Source: Pseudofabraea citricarpa (lineage: Eukaryota; Ascomycota; Leotiomycetes; Helotiales; Dermateaceae). Taken from it: a stretch of 64,000 nucleotides of DNA. The stretch is from positions 2,356,001 to 2,420,000 of the forward strand of contig JAPWGK010000005.1 of the NCBI GenBank assembly GCA_029641185.1, given 5' to 3'. Under the pieces are notes generated by a model. That model ran no database searches, was not told the DNA's origin, and saw only the letters and a list, made by a program, of their open reading frames with translations. Shown here in pieces: positions 1 through 11,447 of this stretch; the first letter of the stretch is position 1, and each line of letters starts with the position of its first letter. The position numbers and the translations under genes are program-made.

Positions 1-717
1 GATCTTGGATGTTGTACTCATCTCACCGATGACTCTGTCACTATGTTAGCCACGTTACCCAAGTTAAGGCGGATAGGCCTGGTCAAGTGTTCGAATATCA
101 CTGACAAGAGCGTTTTTGCTCTGTCTGCACCTCAGATCATCCAACGTAGAGGTCTTGATCGAAGAGAGGAACTCACCTCGACTTTGAGTAGTCTCGAGAG
201 AGTTCATCTAAGTTACTGTACGAATTTGACCTTGCGAGTAAGTTATCCTTCTCAACTTTTAAGGAATTGAACTGACAATTCCCACCCAGAGCATCATTGT
301 GCTTTTGAACCGATGCCAACGGTTGACTCATTTGAGTTTGACTGGTGTGCAGGCTTTTCTTCGTGAAGACCTCGAGGCGTTTTGTAGAGATGCACCACCA
401 GGTAGGTACTTCTACAATTTAAACTACCTTGCTAATAGTTTAAAGACTTCACTGAACACCAACGCAACGTCTTTTGCGTGTTTTCCGGTCAGGGCGTGAT
501 AGATCTACGCAAGTACTTGAATGAGAGCACGGAACCAGGTATTATCATGGCCCGTCGTCATGCCAGAAGCGAATTGCCACCAGACCTGGATGACGATGAT
601 CAAACCATGACCGGCGTGCCACCAGTGACGATCCTTAATGTTGCTGATGATGAGGTAGATGATGAAGAGCTCGAAGAAAGAGATGTCAGTCAAAACTTTG
701 ACGGAGCTCCTACATGA
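1..717 (+). CDS. grr1: Grr1-like F-box/LRR protein, C-terminal part (5' truncated by window)
   Basis: This is the substrate-recognition subunit of an SCF ubiquitin ligase; the family links nutrient sensing to cyclin and transporter turnover. Only the C-terminal end is present. Exons 1-237, 290-401 and 446-717 join in frame across two short introns, the second with branch site CTAAT. The first exon encodes leucine-rich repeats of the F-box type (KCSNITDKSVFAL). The next two carry the highly conserved fungal Grr1 tail (LTHLSLTGVQAFLREDLEAFC, then HQRNVFCVFSGQGV and LRKYLN). The F-box lies upstream of the window. The last ~60 residues are acidic (DDDD, DDEVDDEELEE). The stop is TGA at 715-717. 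Confidence 0.88.
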
Positions 718-1721
718 GAGCGTCTGAGGAAAGGAAGGCGTTTCTAAAGAACGAGGTGTACTGGTACAATCAAGGATTCTAGCAAGCAGAATCGATAGAG
801 GCACACCAGATAGAAGTCTGGTCATTTGAGACGCCATTATAGCATCTTAGACATTGCCGTGGAGTGGGTTTAACTCGAGAGTGTTTTCATGGAACATACG
901 ACACTCTGTTTCAAGCATGGATTTTCAAGCGTAAGAGGGAAGGGTGAATACAAATCGGGTCGGAATGGGGCGTTCTGGGTTTTAATCGGCGCTAAGGACC
1001 GAGATACATCAGTTGAGACTATTCTCCTGTTATATGGGTTGCGGGCATGGTATCCAGATACGATATCGATTTTTTATTCCTTCCAAGGACCTCATGAAAT
1101 AGTCTTGTGGATGTGAAATGATTGTTTGATTGGGAATTGTGCGGGCAGTCAGAATAGTGTTCGGACACTCGGATATTTCAAAGCTCTTGAATTTTTTTCG
1201 AAATCACAAGCGCTCTCGAGTCACTGAAACCCATTCATTGGCTAGCATTGAGATAGTTCCATAATGCTTTTGAATACCCACAAAGGTATTTTTGAAACTC
1301 AAAACTGAAAGCCTTTCTTTTCATAATCATCTATTTCATAATCATCTAGCAAGAATTTCGCACATCCACACATGAAGGGATTAGGAGAAAAGTCACAACG
1401 AGGGAAGAGGCAGGAGGCCGAGCTGGCATTCAATGTTCATTGCTCTTCCAAGTTTGACTCATATTGTTTTGGCTTGTCTTATTCTTTTCTGCATGTAGCA
1501 AGACTCACTTCTCGCTTCTTTTATTATCCTCTTTTCCGGTCGCCTAACTGACTGAGCAAAGGACAGAAAGAAAGAAAGCCATTTTACCTCCCACCCTAAC
1601 ACCAACTGCTAAACTGCCAAACCGCAAAGTCGTAGTCAAACACTTAAAAAGAAAGAGCAAAATCAAAGAACCGCTGCTACCGCTGCTGTGCAGTTGACGC
1701 TCCCGATGCTAGTCGGTATAT
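718..1721. other. Intergenic, 3' flanks of convergent genes
   Basis: No supported gene. It holds the 3' flank of the Grr1-like gene and, at its right edge, the 3' flank of the minus-strand gene ending at 1722. Short open frames here show no codon pattern or motif that I recognise. Confidence 0.5.
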
Positions 1722-2452
1722 TCAGGACCAAGCACCTCCCACCCCTATTCCCATCCCCATACCGTCCAGGAACCGGCGGACCGACAGGTCCTTCACCTTC
1801 TCTAGGCGCGAAGGAGGTTCTAATCCGCGTCCGACGTTCTTCTTCTCGATGATCTCCCACTCTTCTTCCCACTTCTCCTTTTCCGTATCGATCCCACTCT
1901 CTTTGGCTTGCTGCAGCTTCTTCTTCTTCTTCTTTTCCCTCTCTTCCTCCTCCACCCTAGAGGCTTGTCGACACTCGCTGCACTCCGTTTCGACATACTT
2001 CAACACAGGTTTTCCAGCCATGTTGTCGCACAGTCCCATCCCGCCGATGCTGAGCCGTGCTTTGCCTCTCTTCCCATCCTTCATCTTGCTTGGTCCTGCG
2101 CAGCTTGACGTGTGTGTTATTCTTGGGTAAGAGAGGGGGCTTGTATGAGAGCATGTGTGAACTTTTGTGGTTAGAAAGAAGGAGGAAGAGTGTAAGTCAA
2201 TTGGCCGTTTACTTTCTTTGGAGGGGAGGGGAGAGGTGGGTAGATACCTTGGGTCGTGTAGTGACATTTCGTCGGCACAGCTTCGATGAAGAACCCTTTT
2301 TTTCTGTTGCTCTTGCCGGGAGATGTCGTCGTTGCTTGGAACATGTCGATTGCTGGACTTGCCATGCCTTTTGGAATTCTCGGGGCTCGGGGTGGTGTGA
2401 GCTTGATAGATTTCAGGCTTGAGGTCGGACTGGGTGGTGAAGGAGGAGGCAT
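1722..2452 (-). CDS. Hypothetical fungal protein, 192 aa, two exons
   Basis: I do not recognise the family. Exons (minus strand) are 2452-2248 and 2095-1722. The 152-nt intron has donor GTATCT and acceptor GCGCAG and joins phase 1 in frame. The N-terminal ~65 residues are Pro/Ser-rich and basic and read as disordered. The second exon carries two Cys clusters (GLCDNMAG, ECSECRQ), then a strongly charged helix-like stretch (EEEEREKKKKKKLQQ) and a Gly-rich tail. The spacing of KCHY, LCDN and CSEC could bind a metal, but no known zinc-finger pattern is clear. Splicing is favoured over one long frame because it removes a low-complexity upstream extension and gives a compact start (ATG at 2452). 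Confidence 0.55.
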
Positions 2453-3281
2453 GGTAAATATGGCAGAGGCCGTGTAGAAGAAGGTTGGTTAGCCGGTGTG
2501 TGTAGAGGATGATGAGGATGCAGATGAGGATGGGGATGGAGATGTGAATAATTGATATAGAGTGGATGGAGAAGAGGCTGGAAGATCGTGAGAGAGTCTT
2601 TGAGGTTATGTCACGCGCTGAGGAGGTATATGGAACAGAAAACACTAGAATATGCCGTCACATGTATGGGTTCGCTTCATCATTTGGTTCACATCATATC
2701 TTATTTTACGGCTGATAATGCCATTTAGAGAATAATACAATAAGTCGTCTCTAAAGCAGACTCAATTCATGCCACCTGTCTCGCTGAATTGGTACGATGT
2801 CTTGCTTACAGATGATGATAAGGACAAGACGAAGGATAATTATTATAAAGCTCTTTGGTGGTTATATTCTTTTGTTTTTATCAAGTAAAGTAGGAAGTAC
2901 AGGCAAATTTGAGACGAAATTCAAGAAATACAACATTTAGTACTCTGTTAAACTATTTAGCTTTAAACTCAAAAGGAACTAGAGACTATTTGTCACTTGT
3001 TTCTAAGAAATAACCTTTCCTATCAGTTATTTGATATATGAAAGAAAACTGCCCGGATTTAAGACATTTACTTCGATTTTAGGTGTTAAGGTTAAAATAC
3101 AGATAGATAACTTAGGTGTAATCTTCTTGACTTGTGTTATATGAATTTATTTGTTCCCTATCATATTACAAGTAGCTTTCAGTTCTCTCATCTGATAAGA
3201 TCAAGTAAATTATCTTTATAGTAAGGTGCTATATCACTGAACAGTTTATAGCTTATGCCAAGTACAAAACGTCACCTGTAG
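2453..3281. other. AT-rich intergenic region
   Basis: 5' flank of the 192-aa gene, then strongly AT-rich sequence with no coding signal that I can support. Confidence 0.5.
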
Positions 3282-3601
3282 CCACCACAGCGCACTCGGG
3301 CTGCGGGCCGCTCCGTTAGCCCTCAGCCACATTGTAGCCGACCCAGCCAACCATATGTCCATTTCGTGAGCATCAAATTGCTCCGAACTGATTCTTCATT
3401 GCCTCTCACCAGGCCGACTCAACAGAGCCCGCATCGCATGTTGAGCCAGGTTGGAATTTCCGCTATAATTTGTGGAGATACTGTCGTAGGTCCCGCGAGA
3501 ATATCTTGAGGATTGCTGGAGAGATTGAAAGAGGAAAGATTATCCAAGAGACCGCCGCAGATACTAAAGATGTTATTAATATCAATGCCCGTAAGAGTTA
3601 A
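3282..3601 (+). pseudogene. Possible gene fragment (two exons, no start found)
   Basis: A GC-richer island in AT-rich DNA. Open stretches 3282-3365 and 3413-3601 join in phase across a 47-nt intron-like segment with donor GTGAGC, branch CTGAT and acceptor CACCAG. The joined frame looks protein-like: Pro-rich, then PYVHF|ADSTEPASHVEPGWNF and an Arg/Glu-rich segment ending at TAA. An acceptor-like CTGTAG directly precedes 3282, but no exon with an ATG can be found in the AT-rich sequence upstream. It may be the 3' remnant of a decayed or mobile sequence. A second donor-like site (CCGTAAGAG) near 3590 could extend it. I do not recognise a family. Confidence 0.33.
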
Positions 3602-4307
3602 GTGCTTGTAATCATGTTTCAGCTCATTTACTCAAGCCCATTCAATAGCTACCTACCTTCAAATCACCAAGGGGTTTTCTACTTGGTGCGAACTAAACAG
3701 GCCGCTGTGGGAATGCAGGATAACTAAAAATTCGTTATCTCTTTCTTATGAGCAGCTTTTCCTATGTAATTTCCAATTTCCTTACTCTTTACACTTGTTT
3801 TTGGTAGACTATCACTCTAATACTCCGATATATGATATATCATAGGTATGCACGTAAGACTGCTAAGCAGGAAGGTTAGAGCAGCATATCATTTTTCATT
3901 GTTTCAAGTCCTATCTACTTTATTATTATACCACAAGAAACTGAATCTCTTTTTCCTACATTAAGAAAATGGTACACTTCTCCATAGAAACCACTCGCTT
4001 TTCCTAACAATCTCGTTCTTGCCAACTGGTTTATAAAATGATCTCCAAGGGCAGTATATGGCGTCGAGGATGGATTATCATTTATCAGGCAAGTGCAGAT
4101 AATTGCTGCTCGCTTTCTCGATTCAAACGGACTTTTATTTCTGAGGCCTTGCTTCTTTTAGAAACTCTCATGCTTTTGTGATACTGGATCCTTTCAAATT
4201 ACCATATGCTTTCTAATGCTCTGAATTTACTCAAAGAGCATTTACACTTCAACCCGAAACCCGGCATTTATCAAAATAGCTGTTAACTCTACCGGCATAG
4301 ATAACAA
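3602..4307. other. AT-rich intergenic region
   Basis: No supported feature. It contains one further stretch (about 3650-3830, plus strand) that stays open after a possible acceptor CAATAG, but no motif or start supports a gene. Confidence 0.45.
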
Positions 4308-5137
4308 TCAAGATAAAGAAGAAGGTAGGTCCGTGCTTGGCTCGGCATAATCAGCCTGCATTTCATCTGCACTCTCATATCCATCCCCCCAGCACTTCTG
4401 AATAACTCTCGCCAACCTGCCTTCAATCCCCTCCAAAGAAGGAAACTCTCTTTTCTCAAACCTTGCCGTTACGTCTAAATCATCTATACCCTCCCATATC
4501 CGACTGCCAAGCGCGATTTCATACAACATAACACCAAGGGCGAAAAGATCATCTTTCACCCGGATGTTCAACGACCTCTCTTCCATGGGAACGGGTCTGC
4601 AGTAGCGTGTTGAGGGACCTACTTCTGCCATTGAACCATCCAGGCTAGAACCACAAAAGTCGGCAAGCACGAGTGAACTATCTTTGGAAACCATGAAGTT
4701 GTGTGCTCCTATATCGCAATGTATAACGCCTTTAGAATGGACGTATCGAACTGCCTCGATTGCTTGAGCTGGCCATCTATGGAGCTGTTAGAGGGTCTTC
4801 TGCCAAGCTTAAGAATTTCATCAACGAACTGCTTCCTCTCTTCGGGGTATTTGTCCAGCCCTAGATGTTGCACCACGGGCCCTGCGGGCAGGTACTCAAG
4901 AGCGAGACCTGTACCAGCCTCAGATTTGCATTCCCCATAGCTTGTCAAAATCCGAGGATGAGGACCTAAGCGCTCGTAGATCTTTATTTCCACCTCGCTA
5001 GCTTCTCCTGGCTCGTCACATATCTTGAGAGCGATTCCAGATTCAATTAATACTAAGACTTGAGCAAAGAGACCGCAACCAGCGAGTTTGAAATCTTTAT
5101 CTGCAGCAGCAGCTAGAATGTCTTTAGGTAGAGCCAT
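4308..5137 (-). CDS. Small protein-kinase-like protein (258 aa)
   Basis: Resembles a family of small fungal kinases of unknown role. Exons are 5137-4830 and 4776-4308. The 53-nt intron has donor GTTCGT, branch CTAAC and acceptor CATAG, and this junction restores the continuous kinase core (EERKQ|WPAQAIEAVRYVHSKG). Visible elements: VAIK-type lysine K38 (ALKI), candidate C-helix Glu E50, catalytic loop HCDIGAHNF with D124 and N129, and a DFG equivalent reading DFC (D142). A C-lobe segment (DDLFALGVMLYEIALG) follows. The protein lacks most of a normal glycine-rich loop and is shorter than a canonical kinase domain, so activity is uncertain. The start ATG at 5137 precedes ALPKDIL; an upstream in-frame ATG at 5266 is less likely. 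Confidence 0.72.
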
Positions 5138-6140
5138 GATTGTATATTGACGAAGAAGTGGGAAGCCTTCCCAAGAGATGGAGAGGTATTTGAGGCTATT
5201 TGGATCTAACCTATTGGAGTTAGTTTCACAACCGACTTTGTTGTTTGGGGGCAATTTGAACAACACATCAAGAAGACGGTGAGATTGGCTCCGAAGATAA
5301 GTCTACTTCGAGCAACAAGGTTCAAATCACAATTTTCCACTTGCCCGCAGCCAATGGTGGGATATGTTGGGTGGAAATGATGTATCAAGCCACCAGAACT
5401 GCTCTAGAGCGGGTACCGGGGCACCGGGTATGTATGGATGCTCCAACTTGGACGACATGGTCCAATTCGGTTGGGCAGCTTCATGGCAATCGAATGATCT
5501 ATTAGATTGGGGTCAAAGGCTGGAGAAAATATACAGCTACCTAAGGTCTACGTATATAGTAACGACCTGTGATCAAGAAACAGAAACACTCGCCTTCTCT
5601 AAACACTAAAATATGACTGATTAATAGGAACAACCAGCATTCTTGCACTAGAATCCAACAGCAAATTTTGCCAAGTCTATAGTAAGGACTGTGAGATGTA
5701 CTTGGCCCAGTTCGACCAAATAGTGCTCCACTATACTACACACCGGTGGAATCAAAATATGTTCATTGTGTTGCATTTTTAACGGCACATTTGCATCTGT
5801 GATTAGCCAAGGAAAATGTCCCGCAAATGTGAGTATCATAGTCGCATTGGCTTCAATCTAAATGCGCTATAAAAATATTCAGAATTCATAGGGTACTACT
5901 ATTCGAATAGTTTACTTAGAACCAAGATTGCGGAATAAATAATCGTATCTATAACAACCACTGGAGATAACAAATAATAACAAGAATCCCTTTCTTCAGT
6001 CTCCTCAATCCCAGGCCCAAAGTTTTTAATCGCATGCAAGCTTTGAGACCTCCAGTTTCCAAATCTTCAGGTTTCATGCCTCCAAGAATCTAAAGAATGT
6101 CAATTGTCTCCATCTGCACTTTCACGAGGAGCTCTTTACC
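5138..6140. other. Intergenic region
   Basis: Promoter side of the kinase-like gene and downstream flank of the small Cys-rich gene. Short frames on both strands (for example 5364-5609 plus) show no recognisable domain. Confidence 0.45.
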
Positions 6141-6410
6141 TTAATAAAGACCCCGTTCTTCGCAAATAGGGCAATTTCCTATTCTGGAAGTCGAGCCAAA
6201 AAGAAGTTTCCATTCCTTGAGATCACCACAGACAGGATCTGTACAATACGGACCGGTTGACTTGGGCTTGTCGCAGACCAGTTTATCAATGACGTCTTGA
6301 GGCATACCAGGAAGCTGGCGAGTGACAACTCGAGACTTGATAAGGTGGTGGTTTTCGTTCTGAGATTTGCACCCTCTGAAGACGAACTTGGATTTCTGGA
6401 TGACGCACAT
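6141..6410 (-). CDS. Small Cys-rich hypothetical protein (89 aa)
   Basis: A single-exon frame encoding 89 residues with no signal peptide. Seven cysteines are arranged as MC, RGC, LVC, YC, VC and a C-terminal CPIC knuckle (NCPICEERG). The pattern resembles small intracellular CxxC proteins common in Leotiomycetes, whose function is not known. The ATG at 6410 is followed directly by CVIQKSKFVF, a start typical of that class. The stop is TAA at 6141-6143. Metal binding is an inference from the cysteines. It could be a chance frame, although its cysteine content is unusual for one. Confidence 0.5.
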   Translation of the reverse strand: MCVIQKSKFVFRGCKSQNENHHLIKSRVVTRQLPGMPQDVIDKLVCDKPKSTGPYCTDPVCGDLKEWKLLFGSTSRIGNCPICEERGLY

Positions 6411-9156
6411 TTCGGGGAACAGTTTGGATTTGGGGGTGAAATAAAGTCCTGACAGTTTCTGTCTCTCTTATTTCCTTCTCTCAGAAGTACTTGCTTCTTA
6501 TACAAGATACCCCATTTTCATAACTGCTAGGACTTCTCCTTCTCTAGGGTCTTGATAAAAGTGACACATGGTGCATATACACGTGTAACAATTCTCAAGC
6601 AAGTGTCCTAAAATGGTCGAATAAAGGAACACGAGGGCAGAAGTACATAGTGTTGGAATTCTAAAGTGTTGGAATTCTCAAGTGTTGGAATCCAGTGAAA
6701 TCCAGTGGAATCCTTGCGCATTGTGTAGCTCCACAACACATCCTTATGATAGGCGAGGTCGTCACAGGTATTATGATTGATAGCCGCTTTCTCGTTTTCG
6801 TTGAATGAATTGTATGATTTAAGGAATCAGATTAATTAAAAGGAAGTGAAATGAAATTGGGAAGCATTGAAATTTGACGTCTAAAGAAATCGGAAGACAT
6901 TTGGAGAGGTTAACTACATTGAGTCAATCTGCTACTCTACCCGAGGTGTCAATAATTTATGGGGCTATATCAACGCTACAATATGCACAGCGAAAACCTT
7001 TCCGGACTGTAGATCATCACATCAGGTACTCTACCTGAAATCTTGAGTCTGCCATGCGCTTATGACTTGCCGACCACAACTGCGAAAACTTGAGGATATA
7101 TGAACTGTACTTTACAGCACTTGCTTGATAGCATGTAGTATTTGTGCGTGTGTGTGGATAATGTCTCGCAAAATACTTAACTATCGAAAATATCAAGAGC
7201 ATAGAAAGAATCGGCGGGTGTTATTCTAGGGCTGCTCCACATTGCAGATTTGTTTTCCACATGCGTTGAGTATCATGATATTATAGTTGCTAGCAAATAT
7301 CTGGGCGAATAGTATGAGCAAATTTTGTGCTCTGGTGAGTGTATATGATATGTGAGAGAGAGAAAGGTTATGGCATGTATTGACTCTTACCATCCGGTCT
7401 CGGCTTCTTGGGAAATTCAGTTGATTTCATCCCAGACACTTGAGATGGACGCTGAATTTATTGCAATCAGAACCAGACCAGCCCGATATCGAAAGATGCG
7501 TTGAATTGGTGCCAATCAATAACAAACCATTCTTGTTAGAAGCTACTCAAATTAAAAAAAAGAAAAATACTTCAACCTGATCGTTTGATTATTAAAAGCT
7601 TGGAAACATTCTGACGCCTGCTAAAGATAGCCAAGTACATTTGTGAGCAACGCACTCTTGGTTCCTCGAACAGCTCATATAGGTACCGACCAATCTTTCG
7701 TGCCGACAAGCTCGATAGCGAAAGAGCGGCGAAGTCAGATAATATAGATCCATCCCAAATGGACTTGATGCTCCAATTCGGCATTCACATGTGATGCATG
7801 AAAATCGAACTCAGAGAAAGACGGGTTGAATTCTGATATTAGTAGGAGTATAGCCCTGATTTTTGAGGGGGGAGGGGTCATGAAACTCATACCAATAGCT
7901 GTATTATTGCTCGAAGCATGATAAAGATAGAACTCGAGTAGTGACCGTGGGATATATAAGGCAGTTAGAACAAGGTCATAAGAGTTCTCTACCTACACTG
8001 CAGGAGAACAGGCCCACATCCTACATAAGGTGCGAGTCAAGGAAGAAAATTGTAGCTGGTGTGCATCTCGGAGGACAATGATAAGGAGAGGACGTAACTG
8101 TCATTCATCACAAGGCAGGGTTTGCCGGGTTTCAAGACATCCTTCAGCATCAACGTGTATTATGGATGATGAACTAACATACTGTGCGTACTTCGCAAAA
8201 TTTGACATCCAAGCTAACTCTGGGGGTTCTTAATGGTGGATGTTTGTTGACCTCTGGTATAATAGAGCACGCAAAGTGCCATTTACCAGTGATTGTTCGG
8301 TCTATTTTGGCGAGCATCGAAGAGTCTCCTAAAGCTCCTCATATAGGACTTTTTCTAGATGACCCTAAGATTCTCTGGTAAATATTCACTTGGTTCGTCT
8401 CCAATGAGATATCAAACAAGGATGGATACTCTGCCCGCTCAGTTCTCTAAAAAGCCTCATATGCGAGGCTTATACACAGAACTCAAAATTCAATAGTAGT
8501 TCTTTTAAAGAAGAGCGGCACTATCGAAAGAAGGTAGGTGCTATTTGATCGCTGGTTGTTTACTGACCTTTTTTTGTGGTCTTCTTTTCCCTGGGATAGA
8601 AGACCCCCTATCCTTAAAATTTCATACAGAGTTGCTGTGCAACGATTGCACGCTTTTGTTTAGCGTCAAGTAGACTACTTAGAGAGGCGCTAAGGCTTCC
8701 ACTGTGATAAAATGTAAGACGGAACAAGCAACAGCAAGGTATCTAAATATGAAATAAAACAAAACAAAAGGAAAGCAAAGCCACTCCACTCAACCGCTGC
8801 TGGAAATCTCTAGCAAGCCAAGAATATCTTCCATGTTTACCTGTCCATCTGAGGTCACGAACAATCAGAATCACCAACATCTCAAAGACGAGTCATATTA
8901 TAGAACATTTTCATTTCTGCTCCTCGTTCTTCTCATCTGCCCTGCCTATGAAGTACATTTTGTGTAGAATTAAGAAGTCATTGACGCTTGTTTTCCTGAT
9001 CTCTGCAAGTCTTTTAAAAGGTGCAAAAGAAAACGCACATTCAAAAAAGAAACAAAGCAGGGCTCGTAATGCAGTGAGAATGACCATTCGTGAAAAAATC
9101 AACCCAACCAATCATACTCCGCAAATTCCATCCCGCAAAGACATCAAAATTCAAAT
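6411..9156. other. Long gene-poor intergenic region
   Basis: About 2.7 kb with no gene that I can support. It contains a short direct-repeat cluster (6649-6712, listed separately), a GCCTC/GAGGC hairpin near 8456-8471, and the 3' flank of hsp90. A minus-strand frame at 7572-7784 looks weakly protein-like but lacks a convincing upstream exon. Confidence 0.45.
6649..6712. repeat. Short degenerate direct repeats
   Basis: Three copies of AGTGTTGGAATTC(T/C) at about 14-15 bp spacing are followed by two copies of a CCAGTGRAAT unit. This is a small local minisatellite in non-coding DNA. Confidence 0.7.
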
Positions 9157-11315
9157 CTAGTCGACCTCCTCCATAGCGCTCTCAGCTGCTACATCACCAG
9201 TGGCCTCCTCGGCAGCGGCTTCCTCAGCGGTCTCTGGCTCCTCATCAACGTTCAAGCCCAAAGAGACAAGCTTGTGGATGCGCTCGGCAAATCCAGCTGG
9301 CTCCTCGATGGTGAAACCGGAAACGAGAAGGGAGGTCTCGAAGAGAAGTTGGGTGATGGACTTGACAGTTCTGTCGTTCTCACCATCAGACTCGACCTTC
9401 TTCTTGAGCTCCTTGATGATAGGAGACTTTGGTGAGATCTCGAAGGTCTTCTTTGAGGACATGTAAGAGCTCATTGAGGTGTCACGGAGAGCCTGGGCCT
9501 TCATGATACGCTCCATGTTGGCGGACCAACCAAATTGACCGGTACGGATGGCGCAAGGAGCACCGACCAACTTGTGGCTGACGACGACCTTCTCAACCTT
9601 GTCACCGAGAACGTTCTTGAGAGCCTTGGCAAGACCTTCGAACTCCTTCTCCTCGATCTCGCGTTGCTTCTTCTCCTCGTCGGTCTCCTCAAGCTCGAAG
9701 TCCTTGGTGATATCAACAAGCTTCTTGCCCTCGAACTCCTTGAGTTGAGTCATAGCGTACTCATCAATGGGGTCAACGAGGAAAAGGACCTCGAAGTTCT
9801 TCTCCTTGAGAGCATCAAGGAAAGGAGACTTCTGGACAGCCTTGAGAGACTCGCCAGTGATGTAGTACATGTTCTTCTGGTGCTCAGACATGCGGGTGAC
9901 ATAGTCAGCGAGAGAAGTGATGTCATCTCCAGACTTGGTGGAGTTGAATCGGAGGAGCTTGGCAAGAGCACCGCGGTTCTGGGAGTCCTCGTGGATACCG
10001 AGCTTGATGTTCTTGCTGAAAGCAGTGTAGAACTTGTCGAATTGCTCCTTGTCCTCGGAGATCTCAGCGAAGAGCTCGAGAACCTTCTTGACGATGTTCT
10101 TCTTGATGACCTTCATGATCTTGTTCTGTTGAAGAGTCTCACGAGACAAGTTGAGAGGGAGATCCTCAGAATCAACAACACCCTTGACGAAGCTCAACCA
10201 CTCAGGAATGAGATCGGTGGCATCATCAGTGATGAAGACACGACGGACATAGAGCTTGATGTTGTTCTTTGTCTTCTTAGTCTCGAACAGGTCGAAGGGA
10301 GCACGCTTTGGAACGAAGAGGATAGCGCGGAACTCAAGTTGACCTTCAACAGAGAAGTGCTTGACGGCGAGGTGATCCTCCCAGTCGTTGGAGAGGGACT
10401 TGTAGAAGGAGCCATACTCCTCTGGGGTGATGTCTTGTGGGTTTCTGGTCCAGATTGGCTTCTGCTTGTTGAGCTCCTCCTCCTCGATCTTGCTCTCCTT
10501 GACCTTCTTGGTCTTCTTCTCCTTCTTTTCTTCCTCTTCATCGTCGACCTCCTCAATCTTGGCCTTCTTCTCATCACCCTCATCCTCCTTGGTCTCCTCC
10601 TCCTCATCAGGAACCTCGGTCTCGGTCTCCTTCAAGACGTGGAGGTAGATTGGGTATGAGATGAACTCGGAGTGCTTCTTGATGACCTCCTTGATCTTGG
10701 ACTCGTTCAAGTAGTCGGTCTGCTCCTCCTTCAAGTGGAGGATGATCTTGGTACCACGTCCGAGTGGCTCACCCTCAGTGTCTTGTGTGAGAGTGAAAGT
10801 TCCACCAGCGCTGGACTCCCAGATGTATTGCTCATCATCGTTGTGCTTGGAGATGACGGTGACTCTGTCAGCGACGAGGTATGCGGAGTAGAAACCAACA
10901 CCGAATTGGCCAATCATGGAGATATCAGCACCGGCAGTGAGCGCCTCCATAAACTGCTTGGTTCCAGATCGTGCGATCGTACCAAGGTTGTTGACGAGAT
11001 CCTATTTGACGATTAGTGAATGGCTCGATCTTGAGTGGCGGGGTGAATACTTACAGCCTTGGTCATGCCAATACCAGTGTCGCGGAGTGTCAGGGTCTTG
11101 TTGACAGCATCTGGGATGATATCGATTCTGAGATCCTTACCGGTCTCAAGCTTACTTGAGTCGGAGAGGGCCTCATATCTAATCTTGTCCAGGGCATCGG
11201 AACAATTGGAGACCAATTCTCGTAGGAAGATCTCCTTGTTCGAGTAGACTGTGTTGATAATAAGGGAGAGCAGCTGAGAGATCTCAGCCTGGAACTCAAA
11301 GGTCTCGCCAGGCAT
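9157..11315 (-). CDS. hsp90: Heat shock protein Hsp90 (701 aa)
   Basis: Cytosolic ATP-dependent chaperone that matures kinases, receptors and transcription factors. Exons are 11315-11055 and 11001-9157, separated by a 53-nt intron (donor GTAAGT, acceptor AAATAG) in phase 0. The GHKL ATPase domain is clear: FLRELVSN with catalytic E33, LRDTGIGMT with D79, and the lid and [15 protein letters not shown] segment. A charged linker ([14 protein letters not shown] and following) leads to the middle domain with its catalytic-loop arginine ([11 protein letters not shown]). The protein ends in MEEVD, the docking site for TPR co-chaperones, which shows that it is the cytosolic form. Length matches the family. 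A leader intron and a heat-shock element lie upstream. Confidence 0.98.
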
Positions 11316-11339
11316 GATTGCGGTTGTAAATTTCAAGTT

Positions 11340-11447
11340 CTGTGGGCGAGAGAAGATTAGCGGATGCGCAAAGATGTCTTGGGGATGCTGTAGATGTCTG
11401 GTGGTGTGCACTTCTGCTCGTCAGGGTGTTTGGGCTTTGAAGCTCAC
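11340..11447 (-). other. Predicted 5'-UTR intron of hsp90
   Basis: On the minus strand, donor AGG|GTGAGC, branch GCTAAT and acceptor CCACAG bound 108 nt that end 24 nt before the hsp90 ATG. Leader introns are common in fungal hsp90 genes. This one is predicted from signals only. Confidence 0.55.

Noticed and set aside
5283..5340. Possible tRNA (TGGC-like A box, GGTTCAAATC B box)
   Set aside because: No pairing acceptor stem, and the anticodon arm cannot be drawn; chance box matches.
7572..7784. 70-codon minus-strand frame with weakly protein-like text (IGRYLYELFEEPRVRCSQMYL)
   Set aside because: No joinable upstream exon with good splice signals and no recognised domain; too short to call alone.
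9535..10659. 374-codon open frame on the plus strand across hsp90
   Set aside because: It is the antisense shadow of the Hsp90 exon; the Leu/Glu/Asp-rich text is a by-product of Hsp90 codon bias and matches no family.
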